Assembly: GCF_004187715.1 (NCBI RefSeq)
Contig: NZ_QZWF01000044.1
Location: forward strand, 1 to 33,685
Reading direction: 5' to 3'
From: Streptomyces sp. F001
GTDB taxonomy: Bacteria > Actinomycetota > Actinomycetes > Streptomycetales > Streptomycetaceae
Length of the DNA stretch: 33,685 nucleotides
The notes under the pieces: model-generated
The model's database searches: none
Told to the model about the DNA's origin: nothing
The model's input: the letters and a program-made list of their open reading frames with translations, nothing else
Part shown: positions 14,223 through 22,081 of the stretch, in pieces
Position numbering within the stretch: the first letter of the stretch is position 1
Layout: the number at the start of each line of letters is the position of its first letter
Made by a program: the position numbers and the translations under genes

Positions 14223-15248
14223 TCAGCGGCCCGGGAGGCTGGAGCGGCGCACCACCAGCTCCGGCTGGAGCACGACCCGCCGGTGCTCGTGCCGGGTCGG
14301 CGCGCTCTCTGCCTCCGTCTCCTCCAGGAGCAGCTCGGCAGCCAGGGCGCCCATGGTGACGGCGGGCTGCCGTACGGAGGTGAGGGGGACGGCCGCGGCG
14401 GCGGCGAACTCGATGTCGTCGTAGCCGACGATGGCGAGGTCGTCGGGGACGCCGACGCCGGCCGCGTACATGGCCTGCAGGACGCCGAGGGCGAGCAGGT
14501 CGTTGGCGCAGAAGACGGCGGTGGGGCGCTCGGCGAGGCCGAGCAGGCGGGCGCCGGCGTCCCGGCCGGCCGCGACGTCGAGCCGCTCGGTGGGCAGTTC
14601 GCGCAGCGCCTCGGGGCCGAGGCCGGCCTCGGCGAGCGCGTTCAGGGCGCCGGTACGCCGGTCGCGCACCTGGTTCAGGCCGGGCGGCCCGCTGACGTAC
14701 GCGATGGAGCGGTGCCCGGCGTCCACCAGATGGCGTACGGCCAGGGCGCCGCCCGCCACGTCGTCGACGGAGACGGAGCACTCGGTGGTGCCCTCGGCGA
14801 CCCGGTCGACGAGGACGAAGGGGATGTTGTGGCGGCGGAAGGTGTCGATGTTCCGGCCGGTGGCGTCGGCCGGGGTGAGCAGCACGCCGCGCACCCGCTG
14901 CTCGGCGAAGAGGGAGAGGTACTCCGCTTCCTCCGTCGGGTCCTGGGCGCTGTTGCAGACCATGACGCCGAGGCCGGCCTCGCGCGCGGCCCGTTCGGCG
15001 CCGCGGGCGACGTCGACGAAGAACGGGTTGCCCATGTCGAGGACGAGCAGGCCCATGATCCGGCTGCGGCCCGCGCGCAGTTGGCGTGCGGACTCGCTGC
15101 GGACGTAGCCGAGCCGGTCGATGGCGGACAGCACGCGCGCGCGGGTCTCGGTGGCGACCGTCTCCGGCCGGTTGATGACGTTGGAGACGGTGCCCACGGA
15201 GACACCGGCGACGCGGGCGACGTCCTTGATACCCACCGACTGGCCCAT
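14223..15248 (-). CDS. rhaR: LacI-family regulator, predicted rhamnose repressor
   Basis: 341 residues with the full LacI architecture: a helix-turn-helix at 6-26 (VARVAGVSVGTVSNVIN), the hinge helix ESARQLRAG (52-60) that inserts in the minor groove, and a periplasmic-binding-like effector domain (64-330). It lies 79 bases downstream of the last gene of the rhamnose transport operon, so it is the natural regulator of the locus. TGAAWCGWTTCA-like palindromes at the rha promoters are the kind of site a LacI protein binds. The effector is probably rhamnose or a catabolic intermediate. The RBS GGAGG is 10 bases from the start. It may have its own promoter (see 15284-15299). Confidence 0.85.
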   Translation of the reverse strand: MGQSVGIKDVARVAGVSVGTVSNVINRPETVATETRARVLSAIDRLGYVRSESARQLRAGRSRIMGLLVLDMGNPFFVDVARGAERAAREAGLGVMVCNSAQDPTEEAEYLSLFAEQRVRGVLLTPADATGRNIDTFRRHNIPFVLVDRVAEGTTECSVSVDDVAGGALAVRHLVDAGHRSIAYVSGPPGLNQVRDRRTGALNALAEAGLGPEALRELPTERLDVAAGRDAGARLLGLAERPTAVFCANDLLALGVLQAMYAAGVGVPDDLAIVGYDDIEFAAAAAVPLTSVRQPAVTMGALAAELLLEETEAESAPTRHEHRRVVLQPELVVRRSSLPGR

Positions 15249-15283
15249 CAGGCAGCGACCTCCAGGGGAACGTGGGGCGACGG

Positions 15284-15299
15284 GAAGGCCTTCACACTA
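15284..15299 (-). promoter_or_regulatory. Candidate rhaR promoter -10 and overlapping palindrome
   Basis: On the minus strand TAGTGT (15294-15299) can serve as a -10 box. It is directly followed by the perfect 10-bp palindrome GAAGGCCTTC (15284-15293) at the expected start of transcription, 36 bases before the gene. No convincing -35 is visible. It could give autoregulation, though the palindrome differs from the other rha operators. Confidence 0.3.
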
Positions 15300-15327
15300 C
15301 CCGCACGCCGCCCCGCGGCAGCCGCCC

Positions 15328-16752
15328 TCACGCGGGCAGCCGGAAGTCGACGACATGGAGCGGCGAGGGCGTGGTGCCGCTGGATTTCTCCTGGTACATG
15401 AAAGAGAGCACGCCGTCCTGGGCGACCCGTGTCTCGTCGGTCACGACCTCGCCGAAGGCGTTGAGGCCGCTGCCGTCGTACAGGAGCTTCCAGTCGGTGT
15501 ACCCGGAGGCCTTGGAGGCGCCCGCGATCCGGCCGAACGGGAAGATCGCGTACGCGTTGTCGTACGTGTCCAGGATCAGCTTGGTGCGCTGGCTGGAGTT
15601 CAGCGGGACCGGGATCTCGGTCTTCTGCCAGGTGCCCGAGGAGTTCTTCCGGACGTGGAAGGCGCGGCCGCCCGCGGTGCGGTTCGCGACGTAGTTCGTC
15701 GTGCACTGGCCGAAGCGGCCGGGTACGTAGCTGATGATCGCGTGCGGGAGGCCGGCGGAGTCGGTGAACTGGCTCTCCTGGTTCATCAGGGAGTGGTCCG
15801 GGTTGAGCGGGTCGACGACCAGGCCGGCGTCGGTGACGGAGACGCGGTCGGAGCCGCCGGTGGTGCCGACGACGGTGCCGGCGTTGTTGCGCCAGGTGCG
15901 GCCGCGGTCGTCGGAGTAGACGTAGCCGGTGTCGTGGTTGGTGATGCCGCCGCTGTTGCACATCACGGCGTTCGACTGCTCGCGCCAGGTGAAGAAGGAG
16001 TGCAGTCGGCCGCCCCGGTCGTAGTCGATGCCGTGCAGGTACATGTTGCGGGCGGTGCTGGAGCCGTGCTCGCTGGTGTAGGTACCGGTGGAGCTGGTCC
16101 ATTCACCGAGGGCGGTCCAGGCCGAACCGTCGTACTCGGCTAGGGCGTTGCGGCCGTTGCCGGAGATGCCGACCCGGTAGCTGAGCTGGAGGCGGCCCTC
16201 GGGCGTGGCGATGAACTGGGGGTAGGTGAACTGGGTCGTCAGGGTGAGGCCGTCGAGCGTGGACCGGGGGGCGCCGAAGCGGCTCGTGGTCCAGGACAGG
16301 CCGGCCGGGTTGTCCAGGAGGCCGGCGACGGACTTGACGTAGGTGAAGCCGTCGCTGTGGGAGTCCATGTTGAGGTGCAGGCGGCCGTCGATCCTGGAGA
16401 CACCCATCGAGATGACGTTGTGGGAGTCGTTGTAGCGGAGGGTGTGGCCGACCTTGACGGTGGACCAGGTGGTGGCGCCGAGGGCGCGGCGGCCGACGAC
16501 GGCGTTGCGGTCGGCCGTGTACCAGACGGCGTACTGGTAGCCCTTGTAGGTGAGCAGGCCGTTCTTCTGGAAGGCGTTGTTGTTGACCAGACCGTCGTAC
16601 GACACGAAGAAGACGGCCTGGCTGTCGAGCGTGGTGGTGCCGGTCAGGGTCACCGAGGGGCCCGGGTCGGCGGCCCGGGCGGTGCCGGCGCCGAGGCCGG
16701 GGCCGGCCACGGCGCTCAGCAGGGCTGTTGCAAGCACGGTACGTCTTCTCAT
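15328..16752 (-). CDS. Secreted BNR_4 beta-propeller protein, putative PL24/PL25-like (or GH145-like) rhamnoglycan enzyme
   Basis: 474 residues with a Tat-like signal (RRRTVLATAL, 2-11, cleavage near ARA at 25-27). The rest is a seven-bladed propeller of the BNR_4 family. It has the segment DSHNVISMG (109-117) with H111, then MDSHSDG with H132, TYPQF with Y177, SYRVG with R193, and Y238. From memory, PL25 ulvan lyase uses H123, H143, Y188, R204 and Y246 and PL24 uses H146 and H167; spacing here fits closely. PL24/PL25 lyases cut next to L-rhamnose in ulvan, and the related GH145 enzymes act on rhamnosyl-glucuronate caps of plant arabinogalactan. So an extracellular enzyme releasing rhamnose-containing fragments is likely. 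It starts 15 bases after rhaM, so it is in the transport operon. No sulfatase or unsaturated-uronide hydrolase gene is in the window. Function is inferred. Confidence 0.7.
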   Translation of the reverse strand: MRRRTVLATALLSAVAGPGLGAGTARAADPGPSVTLTGTTTLDSQAVFFVSYDGLVNNNAFQKNGLLTYKGYQYAVWYTADRNAVVGRRALGATTWSTVKVGHTLRYNDSHNVISMGVSRIDGRLHLNMDSHSDGFTYVKSVAGLLDNPAGLSWTTSRFGAPRSTLDGLTLTTQFTYPQFIATPEGRLQLSYRVGISGNGRNALAEYDGSAWTALGEWTSSTGTYTSEHGSSTARNMYLHGIDYDRGGRLHSFFTWREQSNAVMCNSGGITNHDTGYVYSDDRGRTWRNNAGTVVGTTGGSDRVSVTDAGLVVDPLNPDHSLMNQESQFTDSAGLPHAIISYVPGRFGQCTTNYVANRTAGGRAFHVRKNSSGTWQKTEIPVPLNSSQRTKLILDTYDNAYAIFPFGRIAGASKASGYTDWKLLYDGSGLNAFGEVVTDETRVAQDGVLSFMYQEKSSGTTPSPLHVVDFRLPA

Positions 16753-16767
16753 GACAGCAGCTCCGGC

Positions 16768-17088
16768 TCAGGCCAGGTGGAAGACTTCGGTCAGGGGCTT
16801 CATCGCTTCGTCGGGTCGGGCGCCGTCCAGCGACTCGAAGAACGGCGCCATCTCCGCCTGCCAACGGGCGTTGACCTCGGTGGCTTCCATGCCGGCCTGG
16901 GCGGCGGCGAAGTCCTCGGTCTCCAAGTAGCCGACCAGCAGTCCGTCCTCGCGCAGGAAGAGGGAGTAGTTGTGCCAGCCGGTGGCCGAGAGCGCCTCGA
17001 GCATCTCGGGCCACACGGCGGCGTGCCGCTCGCGGTACTCGTCGAGGCGGTCCGCCCGGACCTTCAGCAGAAAGCACACGCGCTGCAT
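16768..17088 (-). CDS. rhaM: L-rhamnose mutarotase
   Basis: 106 residues, the normal size for RhaM/YiiL (about 104). The protein interconverts alpha and beta anomers of L-rhamnose so that the isomerase receives its preferred form. The catalytic histidine falls at H22 (RERHAAVWPEM), the same position as in E. coli YiiL, and the conserved GWHNYSLFLREDG segment follows. The start is the ATG at 17088 with a GAGGGGG ribosome site. It lies 17 bases downstream of rhaS and 15 bases upstream of the propeller gene, so it is clearly in the operon. Confidence 0.93.
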   Translation of the reverse strand: MQRVCFLLKVRADRLDEYRERHAAVWPEMLEALSATGWHNYSLFLREDGLLVGYLETEDFAAAQAGMEATEVNARWQAEMAPFFESLDGARPDEAMKPLTEVFHLA

Positions 17089-17105
17089 CAACAGCCCCCT
17101 CGGAA

Positions 17106-18188
17106 TCAGAAGTTGAACTGGTCGATGTTCTTGGCGTCGAACACGGTCGGCTTGCCGAGGCTGATCACGCCGTCCTTGCCGATGGTGTACTCGCCCATGT
17201 CGCCGGCGGTGAAGGTCTCGCCCTCCTTGCCGGTGATCTGCCCGGAGGCCAGCGCGACGGCGGTACGGGCGGCCAGCTCGCCCAGCTTGGCCGGGTCCCA
17301 GAGCTCGAACGCCTCGACGGTGCCGTTCTTGACGTACTTGCGCATGTCGTTGGGGGTGCCGAGGCCGGTCAGCTTGACCTTGCCCTTGTACTTCGAGCCG
17401 GACAGGTACTGGGCGGCGGCCTTGATGCCGACGGTGGTCGGGGAGATGATCCCCTTCAGGTTCGGGTACTCCTGGAGCAGGCCCTGGGTCTGCTGGAAGG
17501 ACTGCTGGGCGTCGTCGTTGCCGTAGGCGACCTTGACGAGCTTCATGTCCTTGTACTTGGGATCCTTGAGTTCGTCCTTCATGAACTCGATCCAGGTGTT
17601 CTGGTTGGTCGCGGTCTGCGCGGCGGACAGGATCGCGATCTCGCCCTTGTAGTCGATCTGCTCGGCGAGGAGCTGCACCTCGGTGCGGCCCAGGTCCTCG
17701 GCGGACGCCTGCGAGACGAAGGCGTTGCGGCAGTCGGGCTTGGTGTCGGAGTCGTAGGTGACGACCTTGATGTCGTTGCTCATGGCCTGCTTGAGCGCGG
17801 TGCACAGGGCGCCCGGGTCCTGCGCGGACACGGCCATCGCGTCGACCTGCTGCTGGGTGAGCGTGTTGACGTAGGAGACCTGCCCGGAGGTGTCGGTGGC
17901 GCTGGACGGGCCGACCTCCTTGTAGCTGGAGCCCAGCTCCTTCAGGGCCGCCTCGCCGCCCTTGTCGGCGGTGGTGAAGTAGGGGTTGTTGACCTGCTTG
18001 GGCAGGAAGCCGACGGTCAGGCCCTTCTTGAGTTCGGCGTTCGGGTCGGCCTTGCCGGCGGTCGCGGCGGACGCGTCCTCATTGGCGACGTCCTCCTTGG
18101 TGGTGCCACCGCAGGCGGTGGCGGCGAGGGCGAGCGAGGTGACGGCGGCGAGGGCCGCGCAGGTGCGGCGGAGGGATGCCTTGCGCAT
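17106..18188 (-). CDS. rhaS: Rhamnose ABC transporter substrate-binding lipoprotein
   Basis: 360 residues. The signal peptide ends in the lipobox LAATAC with C26 as the lipidated residue, so the protein is anchored outside the membrane. The mature part is a type I periplasmic-binding fold of the sugar (RbsB-like) group, with the VGFLPKQVNNPYFTTAD start that is characteristic of rhamnose-binding RhaS proteins. It passes L-rhamnose to RhaPQ. The Shine-Dalgarno AAGGA lies 8-9 bases upstream. A 62-base gap separates it from rhaQ upstream. Assignment to rhamnose rests on family resemblance plus the surrounding catabolic genes. Confidence 0.92.
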   Translation of the reverse strand: MRKASLRRTCAALAAVTSLALAATACGGTTKEDVANEDASAATAGKADPNAELKKGLTVGFLPKQVNNPYFTTADKGGEAALKELGSSYKEVGPSSATDTSGQVSYVNTLTQQQVDAMAVSAQDPGALCTALKQAMSNDIKVVTYDSDTKPDCRNAFVSQASAEDLGRTEVQLLAEQIDYKGEIAILSAAQTATNQNTWIEFMKDELKDPKYKDMKLVKVAYGNDDAQQSFQQTQGLLQEYPNLKGIISPTTVGIKAAAQYLSGSKYKGKVKLTGLGTPNDMRKYVKNGTVEAFELWDPAKLGELAARTAVALASGQITGKEGETFTAGDMGEYTIGKDGVISLGKPTVFDAKNIDQFNF

Positions 18189-18250
18189 GGTGGGTTCCTT
18201 ATGAGGGTGAACGGGCGTGGGCTTACGAGGTCGTCCGCGGGCGTCCTGGA

Positions 18251-19261
18251 CTACGAAGTCGGACTGGGCGCCTTGGACACCGGCGCTGAGGCGGCTCTAC
18301 GCCCTGCCCTGGCGACGGAAATCTGCCGTGCGACCCGGGGGCCGAGCACGGAGAGGACGAGCAGGACGCCGGTGACGAGGATCTGCGTCTGCGCGGAGAC
18401 GTCCTGGAGGCTCATGACGTTCTGGAGCGCACCGAGCAGGAAGACTCCCGCGATCGCGCCGCCGAGCGTGCCCTTGCCGCCGTCGAAGTCGATGCCGCCG
18501 AGCAGCACCGCGGCGATGACGGCCAGTTCGAGACCGGTGGCGTTGTCGTAGCGGGCGCTGGCGTAGTGCAGGGCCCAGAAGATACCGGTGAGCGAGGCCA
18601 TCAGGCCGGTCAGCGTGAACAGGATCAGCTTCTGCCGCTTGACCCGGATACCGGCGAAGCGCGCGGCCTCCTCGCTGGCGCCGATCGCGAACAGCGACCG
18701 CCCGAACGGGGTGGCGTGCAGGGCGACCACCGCGATCGCCAACAGGACGAGGAAGGGCAGGAAGGCGTACGGGATGAAGGTGTCGCCGATGCGTCCGGCC
18801 GCGAAGTCCAGGTACTGGCTGGGGAAGTCGGTCACCGCGTCGGAGCCGAGCACGATCTGCGCGACGCCCCGGTAGGCGGCGAGGGTGCCGATGGTGACGG
18901 CGAGGGACGGCAGGCCGAGCTTGGTGACCAGCAGGCCGTTGATCAGTCCGCACACCACGCCCAGCAGCAGGCAGATGGGGATGATCGTCTCGATGGTCAT
19001 GCCCTGGTTCCACAGGGCGCCCATCACCGCGCCGGACAGGCCGGCGGTGGAAGCGACCGACAGGTCGATCTCGCCGGAGACGACCAGCAGCGTCATCGGC
19101 AGGGCGATCAGCGCGATGGGCAGCGTGTTGCCGATCAGGAACGACAGGTTCAGCGCGTTGCCGAAGCCGTCCACGAAGGAGAACGACAGCAGCAACAGGA
19201 CGATCAGGAGGGCGCCGACGACCGTGTCCCAGCGGACGGCGCGCGTCAAGGACTCAGGCAT
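18251..19261 (-). CDS. rhaQ: Rhamnose ABC transporter permease
   Basis: 336 residues, multi-spanning, of the RbsC/AraH (BPD_transp_2) permease family. About eight to ten hydrophobic helices are visible, along with the conserved SGEIDLSVAST (second helix region) and the GIDFDGGKGTLGGAIAGVFLLG segment common to sugar permeases. It pairs with RhaP to form the channel. The start overlaps the rhaP stop by 8 bases, which suggests translational coupling. The naming of P versus Q follows the usual order and could be swapped. Confidence 0.9.
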   Translation of the reverse strand: MPESLTRAVRWDTVVGALLIVLLLLSFSFVDGFGNALNLSFLIGNTLPIALIALPMTLLVVSGEIDLSVASTAGLSGAVMGALWNQGMTIETIIPICLLLGVVCGLINGLLVTKLGLPSLAVTIGTLAAYRGVAQIVLGSDAVTDFPSQYLDFAAGRIGDTFIPYAFLPFLVLLAIAVVALHATPFGRSLFAIGASEEAARFAGIRVKRQKLILFTLTGLMASLTGIFWALHYASARYDNATGLELAVIAAVLLGGIDFDGGKGTLGGAIAGVFLLGALQNVMSLQDVSAQTQILVTGVLLVLSVLGPRVARQISVARAGRRAASAPVSKAPSPTS

Positions 19262-20294
19262 GGCGGGCGTTCCTCTTCTTCAGGGCCGACGCCACCCGCA
19301 TGGCGACCACACGGTCCACGGCGATGGCGAGGATGAGCAGGATGCCGTTGATCGCGAGCACCCACACGGAGCTGACGCCGAGCGCGGGCAGCACGCTGTT
19401 GATGGAGGTCAGCAGCAGTGCACCGAGGGCCGCGCCGTAGACGCTGCCGGAGCCGCCGGTGAAGACGACGCCGCCGACCACGACCGCGCTGACGACGGTG
19501 AGTTCGTAGCCGTTGCCGGTGCCGGAGTCGACGTTGCCGAACCGGGCCAGGTACAGCGCGCCCGCGAGCCCCGCGAGGGCACCGCAGAAGGTGTACGCGG
19601 CGAGGATCCGCTTGCGGACCGGGATGCCGGCGAGGCGGGCGGCCTCGGGGTTGGAGCCGAGGGCGTACAGCTCGCGGCCGCTGCTGAAGTGCTTGAGGTA
19701 GTACGCCGTCGCCACCAGGACGGCGAGGGCGATCAGCGCCAGCCACGGCACGGCACGGATGCCGCCGGAGCCGAAGTCGACGAAGCCGTCCGGCAGGTCG
19801 GCCGCCGTGATCTGCCGGGAGCCGACCCAGATGGAGTCGATGCCGCGGATGATGTAGAGCGTGCCGAGCGTCACGACGAGCGCGGGCACCTGGCCGAGGC
19901 TGACGAGCAGGCCGTTCAGCAGGCCGAAGCCGATGCCCATCAGGACTGCCAGGAGGATGGCGACCGTCGAGTTGCCGCCACCCTGGAGGTACGTACCTGC
20001 GGCGAAGGCGCTGATGCCGAGCGTCGATCCGACCGACAGGTCGACGTTGCGGGTGATGACGACGAGCGACTGTCCGACGGCCACCAGCACCAGGATGGTC
20101 GCGTTCAGCAGCAGGTCCTTGATGCCCTGCTCGGTGAGGAACTCGCTGTTGCCCAGCTGGGTGATGACGATCATCACCACGAAGACGGCCAGGATGGCGA
20201 GTTCGCGCATCTTGAAGACGCGGTCGACCAGGCGGGTGGCGCCGGCCTTGGGCACCTCGGCGGTCGGGGCGGGGTTCGGCGCGGTCACCGTCAT
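19254..20294 (-). CDS. rhaP: Rhamnose ABC transporter permease
   Basis: 346 residues from the ATG at 20294, which overlaps the rhaT stop in an ATGA arrangement. A cytoplasmic N-terminus of about 30 residues precedes a helical RbsC-type permease with the motifs TRNVDLSVGST and GGVVFTGGSGSVYGAALGALLL. It forms a heterodimer with RhaQ. The gene is the second of the minus-strand operon, and the short overlap indicates coupled translation with the ATPase. Confidence 0.9.
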   Translation of the reverse strand: MTVTAPNPAPTAEVPKAGATRLVDRVFKMRELAILAVFVVMIVITQLGNSEFLTEQGIKDLLLNATILVLVAVGQSLVVITRNVDLSVGSTLGISAFAAGTYLQGGGNSTVAILLAVLMGIGFGLLNGLLVSLGQVPALVVTLGTLYIIRGIDSIWVGSRQITAADLPDGFVDFGSGGIRAVPWLALIALAVLVATAYYLKHFSSGRELYALGSNPEAARLAGIPVRKRILAAYTFCGALAGLAGALYLARFGNVDSGTGNGYELTVVSAVVVGGVVFTGGSGSVYGAALGALLLTSINSVLPALGVSSVWVLAINGILLILAIAVDRVVAMRVASALKKRNARHA

Positions 20295-21808
20295 GCGGCG
20301 GCCCTCCCGGTGGCTGCGGCCATCACGGATTCCTCGGTGGCGTCGGAGCGCGGGATCTCGGCGGTGAGCCGGCCCTCGTGCATCACCAGCACGCGGTCGG
20401 CCATGCCGAGGATCTCGGGCAGGTCGGAGGAGATCATCAGGACGGCCACACCGTCGGCGGCCAGTTCGCTCAGCAGCCGGTGCACCTCGGCCTTGGTTCC
20501 GACGTCGATGCCGCGGGTCGGCTCGTCCACGATCAGCACCTTGGGCCGCGTGGCGAGCCACTTGGCCAGGACGACCTTCTGCTGGTTGCCGCCGGACAGC
20601 GTGCCGACGGTGTCGGCGATCCGGGCGTACTTGACCTGGAGCTTGACGACCCAGTCCAGGGACCGGCTGCGTTCGGCGCCGCGGTCCATCAGGCCGGCCT
20701 TCACCGTCGTACGGAGTCCGGTCAGGCCGATGTTGCGTTCGATGGACATGTCCATCACCAGGCCCTGGGCGCGCCGGTCCTCGGGGACGAGCGCAAGGCC
20801 GGCGGCCATCGCGGTGGAGGGGGCGCCGTTGATCAGCTTCCGCCCGTCCAGTTCGACCTCACCGGCGTCCCAGCGGTCGATGCCGAACACGGCCCGCGCG
20901 ACCTCCGTACGGCCCGCGCCGACGAGCCCCGCGAGGCCGACGATCTCGCCACGCCGTACGTCGAAGGAGACATCGGTGAAGACGCCCTCCCGGGTCAGTC
21001 GGCGCACGCTCAGGGCGACCTCGCCCGGGTTCACGTCCTGCTTGGGGTAGAGCTCGTCGAGGTCGCGGCCGACCATGCGACGGACGAGGTCGTCCTCCGT
21101 CATGCCGTCGAGGAGTTCGCTGGAGATCCAGGCGCCGTCGCGCAGGGTGGTCACCCGCCGGCAGATCTGGAAGATCTCCTCGAGGCGGTGCGAGATGAAG
21201 AGCACCGCTGCGCCCTGTTCGCGCAGGGTGCGGACCACGCCGAAGAGGCGGGCGACCTCGCTGCCGGTGAGGGCGGCGGTCGGCTCGTCCATGATCAGGA
21301 CGCGGGCGTCGAAGGAGAGCGCCTTGGCGATTTCCACGATCTGCTGGTCTGCGATGGACAGGCCGCGCGCGGGGCGGTCGGGGTCGAGTTCGACACCGAG
21401 GCGCTGCATCAGGGCGAGGGTCGCGGCGTGCGTGGCCTTGTGGTCGATCCGGCCGAGGGCGCGCCGGGGCTGGCGGCCCATGAAGATGTTCTCGGCGATC
21501 GACAGGTCGGGGAAGAGGGTCGGCTCCTGGTAGATCACGGCGATGCCGGCGTCGCGGGCGTCGCCGGGACCGTGGAAGACGACCGGCTGACCGTCGAGCA
21601 GCACCTGGCCGGCGTCCGGCCGGTGCACTCCGGCGAGCGTCTTGATCAGGGTCGACTTGCCCGCGCCGTTCTCCCCGGCGAGAGCGTGTACCTCCCCGGG
21701 AAACAGCTCCAGGGAGACGTCCCGCAGGGCGCGGACCGCGCCGAAGGACTTCGAGATGTCCCTGAGCGCAAGAACCGGGGCCGGACCCGTGGTGGACGGG
21801 TGGGTCAT
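20291..21808 (-). CDS. rhaT: Rhamnose ABC transporter ATP-binding protein (two ABC domains)
   Basis: 505 residues from ATG 21808, preceded by GAGGAG; upstream in-frame codons to 21898 lie in the control region and are rejected. Like other sugar CUT2 transporters it is a tandem ATPase. The first domain has Walker A GENGAGKST (45-53), the degenerate signature LSIADQQ and Walker B DEPTAALT. The second has the altered Walker A GLVGAGRTE, a standard signature LSGGNQQK and DEPTRGIDVG. The second nucleotide site is thus probably inactive, as in RbsA and AraG. It powers rhamnose uptake and is the first gene of the operon that also holds rhaPQS, rhaM and the propeller protein. The gene name follows usage for rhamnose ABC clusters, not the unrelated E. 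coli RhaT symporter. Confidence 0.92.
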   Translation of the reverse strand: MTHPSTTGPAPVLALRDISKSFGAVRALRDVSLELFPGEVHALAGENGAGKSTLIKTLAGVHRPDAGQVLLDGQPVVFHGPGDARDAGIAVIYQEPTLFPDLSIAENIFMGRQPRRALGRIDHKATHAATLALMQRLGVELDPDRPARGLSIADQQIVEIAKALSFDARVLIMDEPTAALTGSEVARLFGVVRTLREQGAAVLFISHRLEEIFQICRRVTTLRDGAWISSELLDGMTEDDLVRRMVGRDLDELYPKQDVNPGEVALSVRRLTREGVFTDVSFDVRRGEIVGLAGLVGAGRTEVARAVFGIDRWDAGEVELDGRKLINGAPSTAMAAGLALVPEDRRAQGLVMDMSIERNIGLTGLRTTVKAGLMDRGAERSRSLDWVVKLQVKYARIADTVGTLSGGNQQKVVLAKWLATRPKVLIVDEPTRGIDVGTKAEVHRLLSELAADGVAVLMISSDLPEILGMADRVLVMHEGRLTAEIPRSDATEESVMAAATGRAAA

Positions 21809-21852
21809 GGGGGCTCCTCGACGACGCCGGCGGGACGGCCCTCTCGACGTCG

Positions 21853-21864
21853 TGAAAGGTTTCA
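21853..21864 (-). promoter_or_regulatory. LacI-type operator, rhaT side
   Basis: TGAAAGGTTTCA, a near-perfect palindrome that differs at one position from the LacI-family consensus TGAAACGTTTCA. It lies a few bases downstream of the predicted rhaT transcription start (about 21872), a blocking position, and 45 bases before the start codon. Confidence 0.7.
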
Positions 21865-21878
21865 ACTTGGTTGCCGGG

Positions 21879-21908
21879 ACGTTAGGCATGGAGCGCATGT
21901 CACGTCAA
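21879..21908 (-). promoter_or_regulatory. Promoter of the rhaTPQSM operon
   Basis: Reading the minus strand, TTGACG (21903-21908) and TAACGT (21879-21884) are 18 bases apart. The predicted start is near 21872, giving a leader of roughly 64 bases that includes the operator. Confidence 0.6.
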
Positions 21909-21917
21909 TGGGTCCGT

Positions 21918-21934
21918 GTCGAAAAAGTTTCGAC
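21918..21934. promoter_or_regulatory. Perfect 7-3-7 inverted repeat in the divergent control region
   Basis: GTCGAAA-AAG-TTTCGAC is a perfect palindrome located just upstream of the rhaT -35 and 49 bases upstream of the rhaI -35. It resembles LacI-type sites of Streptomyces xylan regulators (CGAAACTTTCG) but has a wider centre. It may be a second binding site for the LacI protein or for an activator. Confidence 0.5.
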
Positions 21935-21982
21935 CGAGGAAGGTCACGGCCCGATCACGAGAAACACCCTTGGTCGCGGGGC

Positions 21983-22011
21983 TTGACACCCTTCCGGAGG
22001 ACTCATACGTT
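21983..22011 (+). promoter_or_regulatory. Promoter of the rhaI operon
   Basis: A perfect -35 TTGACA (21983-21988), a 17-bp spacer and TACGTT (22006-22011) as -10. The predicted start, about 22018, coincides with the operator. Confidence 0.7.
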
Positions 22012-22018
22012 CCCGTCT

Positions 22019-22030
22019 TGAATCGTTTCA
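22019..22030 (+). promoter_or_regulatory. LacI-type operator at the rhaI transcription start
   Basis: TGAATCGTTTCA matches the LacI-family consensus TGAAACGTTTCA at 11 of 12 positions. It covers the predicted +1 region of the rhaI promoter, so binding would block transcription. It pairs with the 21853-21864 site on the divergent side. Confidence 0.75.
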
Positions 22031-22081
22031 CAGCTAGGCCGTGCAATTGACTTTCCGACCCGACGTCACAGGAGCCCTCAA

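Noticed and set aside
14116..14781. 221-residue minus-strand frame between the LacI and S33 genes
   Set aside because: Almost entirely overlaps the LacI gene in another frame and is extremely Arg-rich. The true 103-base gap shows no gene.
18885..22021. Two large plus-strand frames (721 and 547 residues) across the rha transporter genes
   Set aside because: They mirror the minus-strand permease and ATPase genes, which have unambiguous ABC motifs; the shadow frames have biased composition and no domains.
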